Assembly: GCA_006535965.1 (NCBI GenBank)
Contig: QEAR01000034.1
Span: forward strand, 150,587 to 214,586
DNA: 64,000 nucleotides
Origin: Spizellomyces sp. 'palustris'
Lineage: Eukaryota; Chytridiomycota; Chytridiomycetes; Spizellomycetales; Spizellomycetaceae
Reading direction: 5' to 3'
Shown: piece by piece, positions 46,701-58,300 of the stretch
Layout of the letters: each line of letters starts with the position of its first letter
Position numbering within the stretch: the stretch's first letter is position 1
Made by a program: the position numbers and the translations under genes
Notes under the pieces: model-generated
Seen by the model: the letters and a program-made list of their open reading frames with translations, nothing else
The model's database searches: none
What the model was told of the DNA's origin: nothing

Positions 46701-47927
46701 CTCCCTATTATGTTGGCAACACTTCAGATTCTCGTCGTAGACCTCGGGTTCGAATTGTTTGCCGCTCTTTGTTTTGCCTGGGAACCACCTGAATCCAAGG
46801 AAGGCCTTATGAAACTCCCGCCCCGTCAACCTGTGACGGAAGAGACGATCGCTCGCCGCAGACAGTATCAAGCAGAGGATCTGAAGCATGGAGGTGGTTC
46901 TAGTGAGGACCTTTCAAAGCTGGGCTTCTTTGAGAAACTTTTGAACCTTGTACGTGCCCCGTTCACATTGTATTACTGGAAACGCAAGACTAGGCCTGCC
47001 AACGGCGAGGTGCTGGTTGATGCTGGTGTTCTGTCATGGGCCTACATTGAGGCTGCCATTTTGGAGACCGGGGGATGTATATTGGCGTTCTTTGTCGTGC
47101 TTTATAACGCCAAGAGCGCCGCCACTGGCGAACCCTTCAGATTGACACCGTACGATGCATACAACCTTCAAAGTGTCGGTGGTTTTGTAACGGGAGCATC
47201 CGACTACACCACGCGGTCGGGCCATGTACTTGTAAGTGTGTTTATTCTGCAAAGTCGTCTAATTTCTCACTCTGATTGCAACTGATAACAATTTGATGTA
47301 GAACGCAGATGATCAACTTGATGCACTGGCGCAAGGCCAATCGGCATTCTACTTTTGTCTCATGATCAATCAAATGTGGAATTTGTTTGCCTGCAAGTTC
47401 AGATACAGGATGCCCTTTGGTATTTACGTTTTCAAGTAGGTAGTTGTCTTTGAAAAGCCAAAGATATAGCGTAGTTCCATCTTATATATCTCATCTTACA
47501 GAAATCCGTACACCTTCCTCTCTGTCGTGTCTGGATCTGCATTCACAGCTTTCATTGTCTACGCTCCGCCCTTGAACAGTGAGTCCTGACTTGGACAAGT
47601 GTGTCCTTATGGGCATTATGCCAATGTTACTCTTCCAGCTGGTTTTGGCACAAGCTACCACCTGTCGCCTGTCTACTGGCTGATTGGAATGGCATCTGGG
47701 GCCTTGGTCGTGGCGTACTCAGCTGTGAGAAAACTGTTACTTCGCAGATGTAAGACAGTATCTGTATATCTGCTGCATGAGTATGAAGCTAATGTGCCTT
47801 CTAGTCTTCCCTGTTACTTGGAATCCGGCAATCGAGGGGCTTGCCATGCATCCAACTCGATGGGTGAGTGCTCGTTTATAATGTCAACTGGGAAATATGT
47901 CACTTACCCCCAAAGGGCAGTCTATGA
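43731..47927 (+). CDS. P2C-type P-type ATPase (Na,K-ATPase alpha-like cation pump)
   Basis: Many short exons give a near-complete P2C ATPase. [16 protein letters not shown] splices to [19 protein letters not shown], then [13 protein letters not shown]. The actuator loop has [15 protein letters not shown]4 reads [16 protein letters not shown]. The phosphorylation site is [18 protein letters not shown] (Asp near 45018). [10 protein letters not shown] lies in the nucleotide domain. The hinge has [12 protein letters not shown] and [21 protein letters not shown]5-6 read [17 protein letters not shown] and [14 protein letters not shown]. The C-terminal third has YAVRK-like [10 protein letters not shown] and [15 protein letters not shown]; the chain probably stops at 47927, though the last exon is uncertain. 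The fold and catalytic sites are intact. Ion-binding positions differ from Na,K-ATPase, so the transported ion is open. No beta subunit gene is in the window. Confidence 0.9.
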
Positions 47928-48622
47928 TTCAAGGTTAAGCGGATTGTCCGTCAGAAGGTATCACTCAAGAGGTACCGCCAATATGTTGTGCAAGGTCTAG
48001 ACTGCTGGGAGTATTAGGTGGAGCGTGATTTAAAACCTTGAACGTAGTAATGTGATGAGAAAGTCAACTTGGTCAATTTAGAAATATAAATTTCACGTCT
48101 CTATACCTAAGAAGAATACCAGGTTCTCATCCAATAAGCCAGCATAGTTCTCGCGCAGTTGCCGATCCTTAAATTGTTCTGTCTCTATATTCCAATAGCT
48201 TTGGTTTGTGCGGAAAACACACAATGTATGCGGAGGCAATCAGGCATAAATAATTGTGTAATGATATCAAATTAACTACTGCAGAAACTTGGAAACCATT
48301 CTGGCCGCAGTGACGATAGAAGTTGACCAGTATCATTCATAGGTGACATGCCAAATGGCCCACATTACCTGATGTCTGATACTAGATACGCAACCATGGG
48401 GATATGGACGCCCAACACCGGACAAGTTCGGACAACCCCATCCTGGCACATGTATATACTACCATGGTACTCCACAAAAAGGGCGTTGAATTACTCTATC
48501 AGGTGCTTCCTGCGTACTCTATTTCAATGTCAAAAAGAAGGTTCTATGGTACGGTCGTATTTCCATGGCCACGCCGGACGCTCTTCTAACTCTATCGAGG
48601 CTCGCATTCTAAAAACTATATT
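47928..48622. other. Convergent intergenic region
   Basis: About 700 bp lie between the ATPase and the PhoX-like stop codons. A 92-codon plus-strand ORF at 48348-48626 has no domain and runs antisense into the next gene's end. I see nothing else. Confidence 0.5.
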
Positions 48623-50463
48623 CTAGGCCCACAAAGGCTTCCTGAACCCTTCAATGATCAGGATATCATCGGTATCAAAGCCATCCACCTTGGACATCAA
48701 CTCATCATTGGAATGTTGGATGGACAGAATCGCCTTGGATCCACCGGGTAAAAACGTGAATCCTGTTGGCTCAGCTGAGGAATCCTTGACAGAGAGGAAA
48801 CGAATACATCCATCGCTTTCTGTATCTTTATCTTCGCCATCAGGAAGGCACATGAAAATGTCTCCGTTCGGGTTGTTTTCGATGATCGCAACATTGCGAG
48901 AGTTGGGTTGAAAGTCGATGTTATCTGGCTGGTTGAACTCAGGTGTGCCACTGATGAAGCTAGCAGCGAAAAGAGGAAATGATGAGGTCAGGAAAAATAA
49001 CTAGGAACAAACAGCTCATGACGATAATAATAAAATGGGCTTACTGATTAGCGGTTGCATAGGCTACTTTCCCTCCCGTGGTCGCATAGCTCTGCTGATT
49101 CCTCGAGATTTCCCCATCTGTTACTACTGTCTCATCGATCAGACAATTAACCTCTCCATAGTTTTTAGCATCTGCAGCCCCAGTATTGGTCCAGCAGATT
49201 CGCACACCGGGTCCTTTGTAATTGGGGTCATTGATAAGATCTTCAGGTCGGTAATAACCTGTGGCCCGCACCCGGTCGGCTTCCGCGCGTGCCGAGGAGG
49301 GGTTGGGGATACGCACCCAACCACCTTCGCCGATCTCGCATCCCTGGCCAGCTTGTGGAAATTTCGATTCGCCATGCGAAATGCAAGAAGCCTGAAAGGC
49401 GTACACAGCACCCTCGACCAGGGGAGAGTCTGCGGGGTTAATGATAACACCCTTGGACTTGCGAGGTTTAGATGGGACAAACTTGTAGATGGAACCACCG
49501 TTTGCTCCTGGCTTGCCGGTCCTTGTTGTAAGAACATGAGCTAGCACGTCCATAACAACAATTTCTTCTTGATTCTCACCTGGTCTCAATTCATCTCCTC
49601 CATAAACAACGCCAGAAGGATCAATGTAAAGTCCTTCCCAGGCAATGGTAGGCAGGGCAGTCCTCTTCACCACCTTGTCAACTTTCGCGCCGGTCGCATC
49701 AGCAATGCTTCCCGTCGCACGGTCAGTGACAGTGGTACCAGCTGGTAGGTTGAAGGGATCGAAGATCTCGTATACACCACCTTTGTCGTCTTCTTCCTAT
49801 GAAGTATTTGCATGTATCAGAGATGGGCTGTAAAACAATGATACAACATGTGTCTTCATTCACCGTAGCCAGGACAGTTCCCCAAGGTGTGGTGCGAAGA
49901 CCGTCACAGCGGGTCATGCCACGGAAAAATGTGGTAACTTTGCCTGTCTTCAGGCCAACTGCTTGGACCGAGGGATTGAACTTGGGAATAACTTTCGAGA
50001 AGTTGCCTATCGAGCCTATCATCAAAAGTTCAACAAAAAAATCAAAAGACTGTAGCCCTTACCAGCACCAGCCTTCTCAATCTCTTGCCTCTCCGCCTCA
50101 ATGCAGAAAACTGCATGAGTTGGTTCGCCAGTACTTGGCCAAAACGAAGGTTGGTCAGCATGGTTTGCAATTTCGCGTGTCAGATAGCGAGCTGTCAAGC
50201 CGGGGGAGAGAAGGACCTGATCGCCAGCTTTCTGCATTGGTTTTCGATAGGGACCTTGCGTCGGTGGGGCATTACTGGGTAGGGGACCGAGGATGCCAAA
50301 CAACTCAAGTGAGCGAATTTTGAGAAAGGACTCAGTGGCAGTTCCAAACTCTTTTAAAGAAGTGATCCACTCTGGGATGGGAATGGCCGCAGTGGCAGAG
50401 GTACTAGAAAGGATAACGGATGCCGCTAGAAGCGATGCAGTCGTACGGAAAAGGTTGGGCATT
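48623..50463 (-). CDS. Secreted PhoX-like (DUF839) protein
   Basis: The start at 50463 gives a good signal peptide (MPNLFRTTASLLAASVILSS, cleavage likely after SATA). The mature part resembles the DUF839/PhoX beta-propeller, whose bacterial members are calcium-iron alkaline phosphatases. In order: VGLKTGKVTTFFRGMTRCDG, TPWGTVLATVNED, TIAWEGLYIDPSGVVYGGDEL, SIYKFVPSKPR, RPEDLINDPN and RICWTNTG. Then come PDNIDFQPNSRNVAIIENN, GDIFMCLPDG, CIRFLSV and EPTGFTFLPGGSKAILSIQH. NIDFQP and EPTGFTF are hallmark blocks. About four exons join in frame. The enzyme may release phosphate outside the cell, but catalytic residues were not checked against a structure, and many fungal DUF839 proteins lack a tested function. 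It diverges from the secreted glycosidase at 51252. Confidence 0.8.
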
Positions 50464-51251
50464 GTAGCAACCCTGATGTAGGAGGTAAAGGCGGGTAGAT
50501 GAGAATGAGATCTGGAGTGCCATGAACAAACCAAGAGGGGTGGGCTTTTATAGCTATCATCGCCATTCCTTCTGATCTTTGCTAGCTACAAAAGTTTAAA
50601 TGCACGTGCGACAAATTAGAGTTTTTAACGTTTGTCGGGATGCGCAAACTAGCACGAGCATCCCTCCCTGCACGTGCGGAGCTTATCATGAACGGATTTT
50701 TTTACAGAATCGAGGGCAGGACCATCAAGCAACAGTGCGTGCCTTCAGCGCACAAAACACAAGAAATTTTGGGATAGTGCCAGCCAGCTCTGATGTGCAG
50801 CCCTGGAAAAATCCCGCATACAAGACAAGAGCAAGGCTTTTCGAACATGCAGACGATATAGCATCTAGAATGTTTATTTCTAGCGCAAGTTCGGAACAAC
50901 TTTCCTCGTTATGCTGCAAATTGAAGCTTCCTATTTGCGCTAGAGTCTTGATATGCCAGAAACCTCCTCATGAGGTATATACAGAGGATGCGCATGTAGA
51001 AAACGTGTGATATACTTGTATACCCTACAAAGATTTGATGCAGAGGACCAATATGGTGAGCCACATTTTCGCTACTTGCGAATGTGCGCTGATCACGGAC
51101 AACTTGCAAGACCGAGTTCATTAGACTGTCCACAGAGGCATCTTGTACATGCCGCGACGGCAATTTTTTTTGCGTTTCGATGGGATGGGAAGGGAATTTA
51201 AATCCTGCTGGCCGTGGGGGTCGCCCGCCATAAAGGACTACAGGGGCCGTC
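50464..51251. other. Divergent intergenic region between two secreted-enzyme genes
   Basis: This stretch of 790 bp holds both promoters. A plus-strand ORF of 136 codons (50600-51010) has no recognisable domain or signal peptide and is treated as chance. TTTAAA near 51197 could be a weak TATA-like element for the glycosidase gene. Confidence 0.4.
50545..50552 (-). promoter_or_regulatory. TATA box of the PhoX-like gene
   Basis: Read on the minus strand, TATAAAAG ends 82 bp before the ATG at 50463. Position and match are both good for a core promoter. Confidence 0.5.
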
Positions 51252-53394
51252 ATGCGTCTCAGTATCACCGTCGCCTTGGCCATCAGCCTTACTGTCTTGC
51301 TGGGTGTGACGGCCATCGACATCCCTCCTCAGTCGGTGCCAACAAGAATCGTCTCTACCAAGGGTCCCCTTTTCGTAGATGAACTTGGGAGATCCCGCAT
51401 ATTTCGGTATGATATCGGATTTCTGAATGAAACGCATGCATTCAGTGACGCTGGCAAGACTTAAAGTCGACTTGGGCCGATTATTAGTGGCACAAATGTG
51501 GTCTACAAAGGTGCCCCGTGGCACCCTGACATAAGTCCGGACGCCTTGCCCAGATGGTCTTTCAATCAAGACGACATTGATATTCTGGCTTCGCATGGTG
51601 TCACTGCAATTCGCCTCGGTGCGTTATGCGCTTTTCCTTGGCATGGCGGAATGGCACACCTAGATCTAACTCGTTGATTCTATTTGTCGCGAACTCAGGG
51701 ATAATGTGGCCCGGTGTAGAGCCTGTGCGGGGCCAGTATAACTATACGTACCTGGAGGTGATGAAGACCATCGTCCAGAGATGTTCGAATGCGGGCATCT
51801 ACGTCCTTCTCGACTTCCATCAGGATGGCCTCAGCGAAAAGTTCTGTGGGGAGGGCGTGCCTTTATGGGCAGCGCAACCCGCGCAATCCCCGCTTAACCT
51901 CCTGGGGTTCCCCGTTCCCATTGAGGCCCGGCCTTACAAGCTTCAGGAGAATGGTGTTCCTACACCAGAGGACTGTGCCAAGCATTATTATGATAAACTT
52001 CAGTTCACATATGCTGCTGGCACAGCCTATCAACGACTATATGATAACCATGATGGGCTACGAGACTCCTTCGCGAATTATTGGAAGCTTGTGGCCCAGA
52101 CATTTTTTCCATTCAAGAATATCCTCGGATACGATCTTATAAACGAGCCATGGGCCGGGAGTATGTGGATGCATGCATGGGATGTGGTGCTCCTGTCCCA
52201 ATTTTGCTAATGCTGCAGGTTGTAGATGTTGTTTCCAACCCCGGGCTTCTCGTACCTGGTATTGCCGACAGAATGAATCTGCAGGGCTTTTACGACGTTA
52301 TAGCTACGGCCATCAGATCCGTTGATCCCAATGCAATGATTTTCTTCGAATCTGTGACATGGGACAATTTTGTGGTTGGATTTGACCATGCTCCAGGGGG
52401 TACGCAGTATGCCTCAAAATCTGTGCTGTCGGTGGGTTGCTCTCTCTCCTGTTTTGCTACCAGCTACGGTCATATTGACATTGGCCCTCACTGTCGGTCC
52501 CTGTAGTTCCACCATTACCAGCCTCCGCAGCTCTTTAATCTTAATGTAAGGCACGATCTGAAGGCGACTTCAGTTTTCACATTCAAATCCGGGTCAATTT
52601 TGCTAGGCTACCTTCGTCGAGCGGTCTTTGGATATGCTGCGCCTTCAGAGTGGGGGAATGCTGACCGAGGTATGCAGCATTCAAGAGTGCCTGTAGCTAG
52701 ACTTGTCTTCTGCTTAGATACATCCGAGTTAGGCGGCGGATGTCTGTTGAGAGCAAGATCTAACCTCTATTCCTATCCACCTTTAGTTTGAAATGGGATG
52801 GAAAAAGGGTAATAGCTACAGCAGTGATTGATTGTAGTGGTCGCTCTATTAAACATCAAATACTCTCGATTGTCAGGCGAGAACATCGAGTACATCCGAG
52901 ATGTCTCCCGACTCGCCGACAAATTCTTTTTCTCCTACACTGGATGGGAGTACACGGATTACATACCTGTACGTTGCGTGCACATGATTTTCTTCGATCT
53001 ACACCCGTTTGACGTCTATGAATCAAAGATTACTGGCACCAACAATGGCCTCCGGGATCCAGAGACCGGGCTCGTCCGGCCGGACATGGCCGAGGTATAC
53101 AGTCGCACCTACGCTACCGCAATCGCAGGCATCCCGCTTTCCATGTCGTCCGAAGACAAAACCGGGTTGTTCACACTGACGTTCTTCAGCGATGGTACCA
53201 GTAATCCCACTGAAATTCGGGTCAATTCTCCGCGCCATTACCCGTCTGGATACAGCGTTGCTGTACAGAGCACTTCTGCAGCCTTCCGGGTTCTACAGCC
53301 CAACGAAGGAGCAAAGGATGGGTTCATCCATGTAGTGCGGGAGCAGGCAGGACGGGCAGGGGCAAAGGTGACTGTCACAGTCTCTAGGGCTTGA
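51252..53394 (+). CDS. Secreted GH5 endoglycoceramidase-like glycosidase
   Basis: The N-terminus is a signal peptide (MRLSITVALAISLTVLLGVTA). The GH5 barrel begins GPLFVDELGRSRIF, spliced to RGTNVVYKGAPW. It continues SFNQDDIDILASHGVTAIRLG, IMWPGVEPVRGQYN and YVLLDFHQDGLSEKFCGEGVP, a block typical of endoglycoceramidases. Then come YDLINEPWAG with the acid/base Glu (near 52146), PNAMIFFESVTWDN, FHHYQPPQLF, and MLTE spliced to FEMGWKKG, giving the nucleophile Glu. Then DKFFFSYTGWEYTDYIP joins ITGTNNGLRDPETG, followed by RPDMAEVYSRTYA. A C-terminal beta domain ends the chain. About nine exons are needed. Fungal members cut glucosyl- or galactosylceramides. Both catalytic Glu residues are present, so activity is likely; the exact glycolipid is not known. 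Confidence 0.88.
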
Positions 53395-53943
53395 CCGCAA
53401 CTTCATGGTAGAAGTTAGATATGAATGGCCTCGTATGTTTTTGTTAGAGTCATAAATAGTTAAATAGATGGTACGCAGTGAGGGCCTGTGAGATCCACTG
53501 AGTCTGTGATTGGAATGGTCCCTAAACGGTCGCGCAGAGATTTTTTTTGTTCCTGAAATCTCTCCTTCTGAAAAGAACCAGCTTCGGTTGATGCTCTGAT
53601 GCGTTAACGCCCCTATTACTTATGTCGTCGTATCGTTAGCCACTCTTCCAACTCCAATATAGGAGGCATGTCCCATATGGGCCGTCCGTGAATCAAGTAC
53701 ATACTGCTCAATACGAAAGTGAGAGTCATCTTATTTCTTATTTAAGAAAAATCCCCACATGGTGCTCGTGGACGGCTCAAGTCTGTTGCTAGTTGTAACA
53801 TCGCAACTTTATAGGATCAGGCCTATGCCTAACCAAGTGCCTGCTCTGGTTGTTGCCAGTGACTCTTACTACGATCACACACCTTGCAATTGCATTAATT
53901 CGCAGCTGACCTCCCATAAACGCTTTTGCTGTACATCAAATCG
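53395..53943. other. Convergent intergenic region
   Basis: About 550 bp separate the glycosidase stop from the SDR stop. The stretch is AT-rich, with a T run near 53541. A 62-codon ORF at 53759-53947 has no features. Nothing else is seen. Confidence 0.5.
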
Positions 53944-54916
53944 TTAATGCTGCAGCCACAAACAGACGCATACGAGAAGACGTACCATATTTACATCATA
54001 GCTCTGTTCAGAACTTGGAATGCACTCCCCATCCTTGCCCATATATTTCCCTGTAACCCCCCTTATATCCTCATCCATCACCAGTCGACAGCAGACTGCG
54101 GCTCCCTGTTCCACCGTTCTCGCCACCGGGAGGTAAGGGAGAACCGTCTGCATAATCCAACGAGCAGGGAAGGGGGCGTGACGAGACAGCTCGGTGGATG
54201 GTATCCAGCCGGGGCTGCAGGAATTTATGGTCGTAGTTTTGAGGCGTGGGCTTAAGGCGTAGCTGAAGAGGATGTTCGCTAGTTTAGATGTCGCGTATGC
54301 GGTTTTCGCGGTATATTCTTCTGGCGTTGGTGGAAATTCAGGTGAGGATGGGGCCCCTGTAGTGTAGTTATGAGCATTGGTGGACATGTTGTTATAGCAC
54401 TTACAAGTTTTCAACACACCTCTATGCAATTCAGAAGAAACATTCACTATTCGACCTTTCCCCGAAGCTTCCAACAAATCCAAGCACAAATTTGTCAACA
54501 GAAAGTGCCCTAGATGGTTCACCGCAAAGGCTAGTTCTGTCCCTTGCTCTGTGGTCTCCCTTTTTGAGCCTGGGTAAATACCAGCATTGTTTAGGAGGAC
54601 GTGGAGCGGGAATCCTGTTTGCTTATATGATTGCACAAATGAGCGAATGCTTTCTGGGGAAGCCAGGTCACATGTGAGCTGTTCTATAAGGTGGGCGCAT
54701 GTTGGGTTCTCAGTTTTGAGATGTTGTACAGCTTGGTGAGCTTTATCTGCACTCCTGCAAGCTGCATGTGCGGGGGTTGGTGACCAGTGCGACAATTCAT
54801 TTTCAGAACTTATCACCTAGGGTAACGTGGTAGTTTCCTGTTGCCAAGAGAATTCTTGCGCATGCATAGCCCAGTCCAGTATTTCCTCCGGTTATGATGC
54901 AATACCTAGTCTCCAT
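53944..54916 (-). CDS. Short-chain dehydrogenase/reductase (retinol dehydrogenase/WWOX-like)
   Basis: Exon 1 starts at 54916 and reads METRYCIITGGNTGLGYACARI, with the NAD(P)-binding TGxxxGxG. It ends HVTL and joins ACRSADKAHQAV after a 55 bp intron, rebuilding the Rossmann strand and the Arg that favours NADP. Then CDLASPESIRSFV, LLNNAGIYPG (NNAG), FAVNHLGHFLLTNL, GRIVNVSSELHR (catalytic Ser) and YATSKLANILFSY (catalytic YxxxK) follow, and SPGWIPSTELSR closes the site. All catalytic residues are present. The C-terminus YDVNM is followed by either a direct read to the stop or a 40 bp intron (GTACGT to CTGCAG); both end at 53944. About 310 aa. Substrate unknown. The single longest ORF starts in the intron and would miss the cofactor motif, so the spliced start is preferred. 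Confidence 0.88.
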
Positions 54917-54923
54917 TTGTTAC

Positions 54924-54956
54924 GGGATTGACATGGGATTGACATGGGATTGATAT
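54924..54956 (-). repeat. Three tandem 11 bp units just upstream of the SDR start, carrying uATGs
   Basis: On the plus strand the units are GGGATTGACAT (54924-54934), GGGATTGACAT (54935-54945) and GGGATTGATAT (54946-54956). On the SDR strand two of them supply ATG codons. The nearer one opens a four-codon uORF (M-S-I-P-stop, 54934-54920) that ends 3 nt before the SDR ATG. The other overlaps the SDR start in another frame. Confidence 0.75.
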
Positions 54957-54991
54957 CGGGAGCCATCACATAGGTCGCGCATTATGAGACG

Positions 54992-55055
54992 CCACATTGC
55001 GCCCTACATATTCATTGGTCATATTTTAATGACGTTTATGTGTGGCGCAATGTGG
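54992..55055. repeat. Perfect 12 bp inverted repeat with a nested 5 bp pair
   Basis: CCACATTGCGCC at 54992-55003 pairs with GGCGCAATGTGG at 55044-55055. Between them, GTCAT (55018-55022) pairs with ATGAC (55029-55033). A CCAAT-type ATTGG lies at about 55014-55018. The structure sits in the divergent promoter of the SDR and Set3-like genes and may be a dimeric factor site or a small element scar. Confidence 0.65.
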
Positions 55056-55390
55056 GGCAGTCGTGCACTCGTGCGTAGTCGCACCCGGGAAAGGAGGCGG
55101 AAGAATCGTTGAACACTGTCAATCCCAAAGTGCCTCATTGAAGAGAAGTATTGGAGGACGACGTTTCATGACCTGTGGTACTACCTCTGACGCTTCGCTG
55201 CTTCCTGAGGCGACTCCGAGGAGTAGATCGACGAACTTCCTATCGAATCTCCGTCTGCGGAAAGGCTACTAAGGTTCGTTGCAGGTTACTTACTGATGGT
55301 CTCAATTCGTCAAGCGACACATCGTCACACAGCCAGCCGTCTTATCCCAAAGTACTCTCCAAAACTAGCTCTGACAATTCGTGCGCAACC

Positions 55391-58300
55391 ATGAGCAAGG
55401 AGGAAGACGAGGATGGCGTTGGAACCGAGGACGAAATAGTGGAGGATGACGAAGAGATCCGCTGCATTTGTGGATTCACTGACGATGACGGGAATACCAT
55501 CGCTTGTGACAAGTGTGGAGTGTGGCAACACATGGTGTGTGTTGGAGTCGATCATCGACATGTTCCTGATGTGTACTTTTGTGATGCGTGTGACCCCCGA
55601 GAGTTGGATGTGGCTGGTGCCGTGGAGCTTCAGAAGCGAAGAAGAGAACGGAAGAATAAAGGGAAAGGTAGGGGAGGCGGCAACAGGAAGGATGGACAGG
55701 AGAAAACTTCACCAAAAAAGCGGAAAGAAGGAGATAAGGCGGATTCCAGAGTTGAGAAACAAGGGAGGAACAGAATAAAAGTTCGGGCAAAGCCAAGTAA
55801 CATTGTCAACGCAAGTCCTCCAGAAGTGCGAAGACGCCGAAAGGGGCGACCGACGGTAACGGGCACAGTTGGCACACCACAGTCCAATAGAAACGGACAT
55901 TTGAAAACAGACGAGGACGAAAGCGACGCACCAAAACCTGGAACGGCATATGAAGCCGAATATTACTCCCACTCGTCAAAGTTTGGAGAGCTATCCTTCC
56001 CCCGATTCGCGAGTACACACATTGGCACACACATAGAACAAGTTTGGAGCGACTGGAGACAAAGTGAACAGTTTAAATCTCGACGGGAAAGCAACACGGA
56101 CCTTGATGCTGGAGCACTGGTGCCGCTCTCAGTTGATTGGCTGTTGGATCAAATTCCGCTAGCTGTGTGGGATCCTTTACCCCCGAACCCTGTATCAGGA
56201 GTTAGACGATTTGCTCTTTTCGCCACTGTAGATATCCCTGCGAATACCTATGTGACAGATATCAAAGGGGCTCTTTCTGGCAAGGAAAATTTAGAAAAAG
56301 CAAAGGGATTGGATCTTTTGGAAGTTGATAATTGTGTCCTAGCCCCCCCTTTTGTGTTTGCACACCCGGCTCATGCCGTGCGATTGGGCGACCAACCGTT
56401 AGCAGTGGATGCTAGAGAATGGGGTGAACGAGGTGGTCGTTATGTCAGATACTGGTGTGGAGGGGACGATGCCATGTCATCAAAATGCAATGCCCATCTG
56501 AGAAGTGTAACGGTCTATGAGGAAAATGATGATGAGACAGACGAACCTTCAGTTGAAGACGGCAGCGGGTTGACTTTGAACGAGAAGATTATACTTGCAA
56601 TCTTCACGACGAAACGAGTAGGACCCGCTGAAGAAATTGTACTTGGGAAAGGAGCCACTGGCTGGATCGGATATCCCTGCATATGTGAAGATTTAGATGC
56701 ATGCCTCGTTGCGAAAGGAGTGGAATTGCATGAGCGGATCATCAACGGAGAACCCGAGGAGACTCTACTCAAGGCCGGACGGAGACGGCGTAAGAGTGGA
56801 TCACGCAAGGGGAAAAATGGACAGGATTTCCGAAGTGAGGATGAGGTAGAGGAAGACCGTGAGGAACGTGTGGTACCAGATATTCCTGCCACGCCTGATA
56901 ATCAGACGCACGATGGAGAACTCGATTTGTTCGCAGCTTCGAGCAGCGGAAAACGACTGTCCCGGGAGGAGAAGAAGCTACAAGATCAATTAGCACGAAT
57001 TGAGCGAATGGAGCGGGAGGCTCAGCAGAAAAGGATGCGACAAGAAAAGAGGGCCCGGACTAAATCTGGTGGAACATCAGTTGACGAGGCAGAACAACCA
57101 CGCGAAGCGGAGTCTCTCAACCGAAAGCGACGCAGAGACAATGCGGACGGGACCGTTGAAGTTTCTGAGCCTAGGGAGATGCGACAAACTGAGCATTTGA
57201 CCAGTGGAGCCCTGAAGCGGCAAAAAGGGTCACCAGATCTCCCATCCCCTAGTGCAATGCCACGTCGAGGAGGATTCAAAGCCTGGATCTTTGCGCAAGA
57301 GGAAGCGAGGGAAGCTAAGGCGAAAGAGGAAGAAGTAGAGGCTGATCGGGCAGCACAGGCGGCGAGAGATGAGATCGAACGAAGTTTCGACGAACCTGCC
57401 ACTGAGGAGGTCATGCATGAGCCAGAGAATAAGAAACGCAAACTATCCGAGTCTCCACCACCTTTGCGGGTTGAGGGAGCTAACAATGAGGGTTTCAGTG
57501 GTTCTAAAAGACAAAAAGTTGAGGTCCCCGAGACGTCTGATGCGTCTGTTGACACCGTCGCCGTCAACCCTTCTGCCGCACCAAGCAAGCAATCCCTTGA
57601 CAATGAAATTGCAAAGGGGCAGACCCTGTCCTCAACATCCTCGTCTCCGGACATTTCAGCTACACCGGCCGCAACGCCGGGCGTAATACGAAAAGTCTCT
57701 CTTCAAGAATTCATGGCAAAGAAAAGGCTTATGGCTTCTTCTGCGCCATCTACTCCATCGATCCCGGAATCGACTATAGGCGGATCTTCTGTTTTGCAAG
57801 AGTATCCCTTTCCGAAGATGGATAAATCTAATGAAGAGGCGGTGAACAAAAGTGCCGGCCTTGGAATATCCTTTCCGGAGGGCAAGCTGGATGATACGGA
57901 AAGTTTGACCCGACAGGTCACGATAGAACATGTCACAGTCTGTGAGCAACGTGCTGTAAGCTCCAGCAAAAGTGACGATGTGATGACATCCGAATTGTCA
58001 AGCTCTCTGGCGAGTGAATCCCGCAGCGATGGTCAGTTTCCGAAGTTTCCCACTTCGGGACTTGCTTCTATCTTTGGGGTTCAAAAAGAGGTTGGAGTGA
58101 AGGCTCTGTCTGTAGTGACAGAAATATCGGATAGATTGAACAGTGGAAATGGTCTTGAACAACGTGCCAACAATTCCTCAGCCGCCGCTACCGCGTTTGC
58201 CGACAAACCCGAACTGGAAGGCTCGTTTGAGGGACGTGCAACAATTTCAGAACATGAGCGCACGCGAAAGCGCGGGATGTCACCACCTTTACCGCCATCG

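Noticed and set aside
43731-47927. Frameshifts or pseudogene status of the P2C ATPase
   Set aside because: All frame changes coincide with plausible GT-AG introns and the catalytic motifs are intact, so it is read as a many-exon gene rather than a broken one.
55042-55272. Upstream ORF reading [18 protein letters not shown]-like text before the Set3-like gene
   Set aside because: It ends at a stop just before the long frame, and joining needs an intron too short to be real. It may be part of the 5' UTR or an alternative N-terminus that cannot be shown here.
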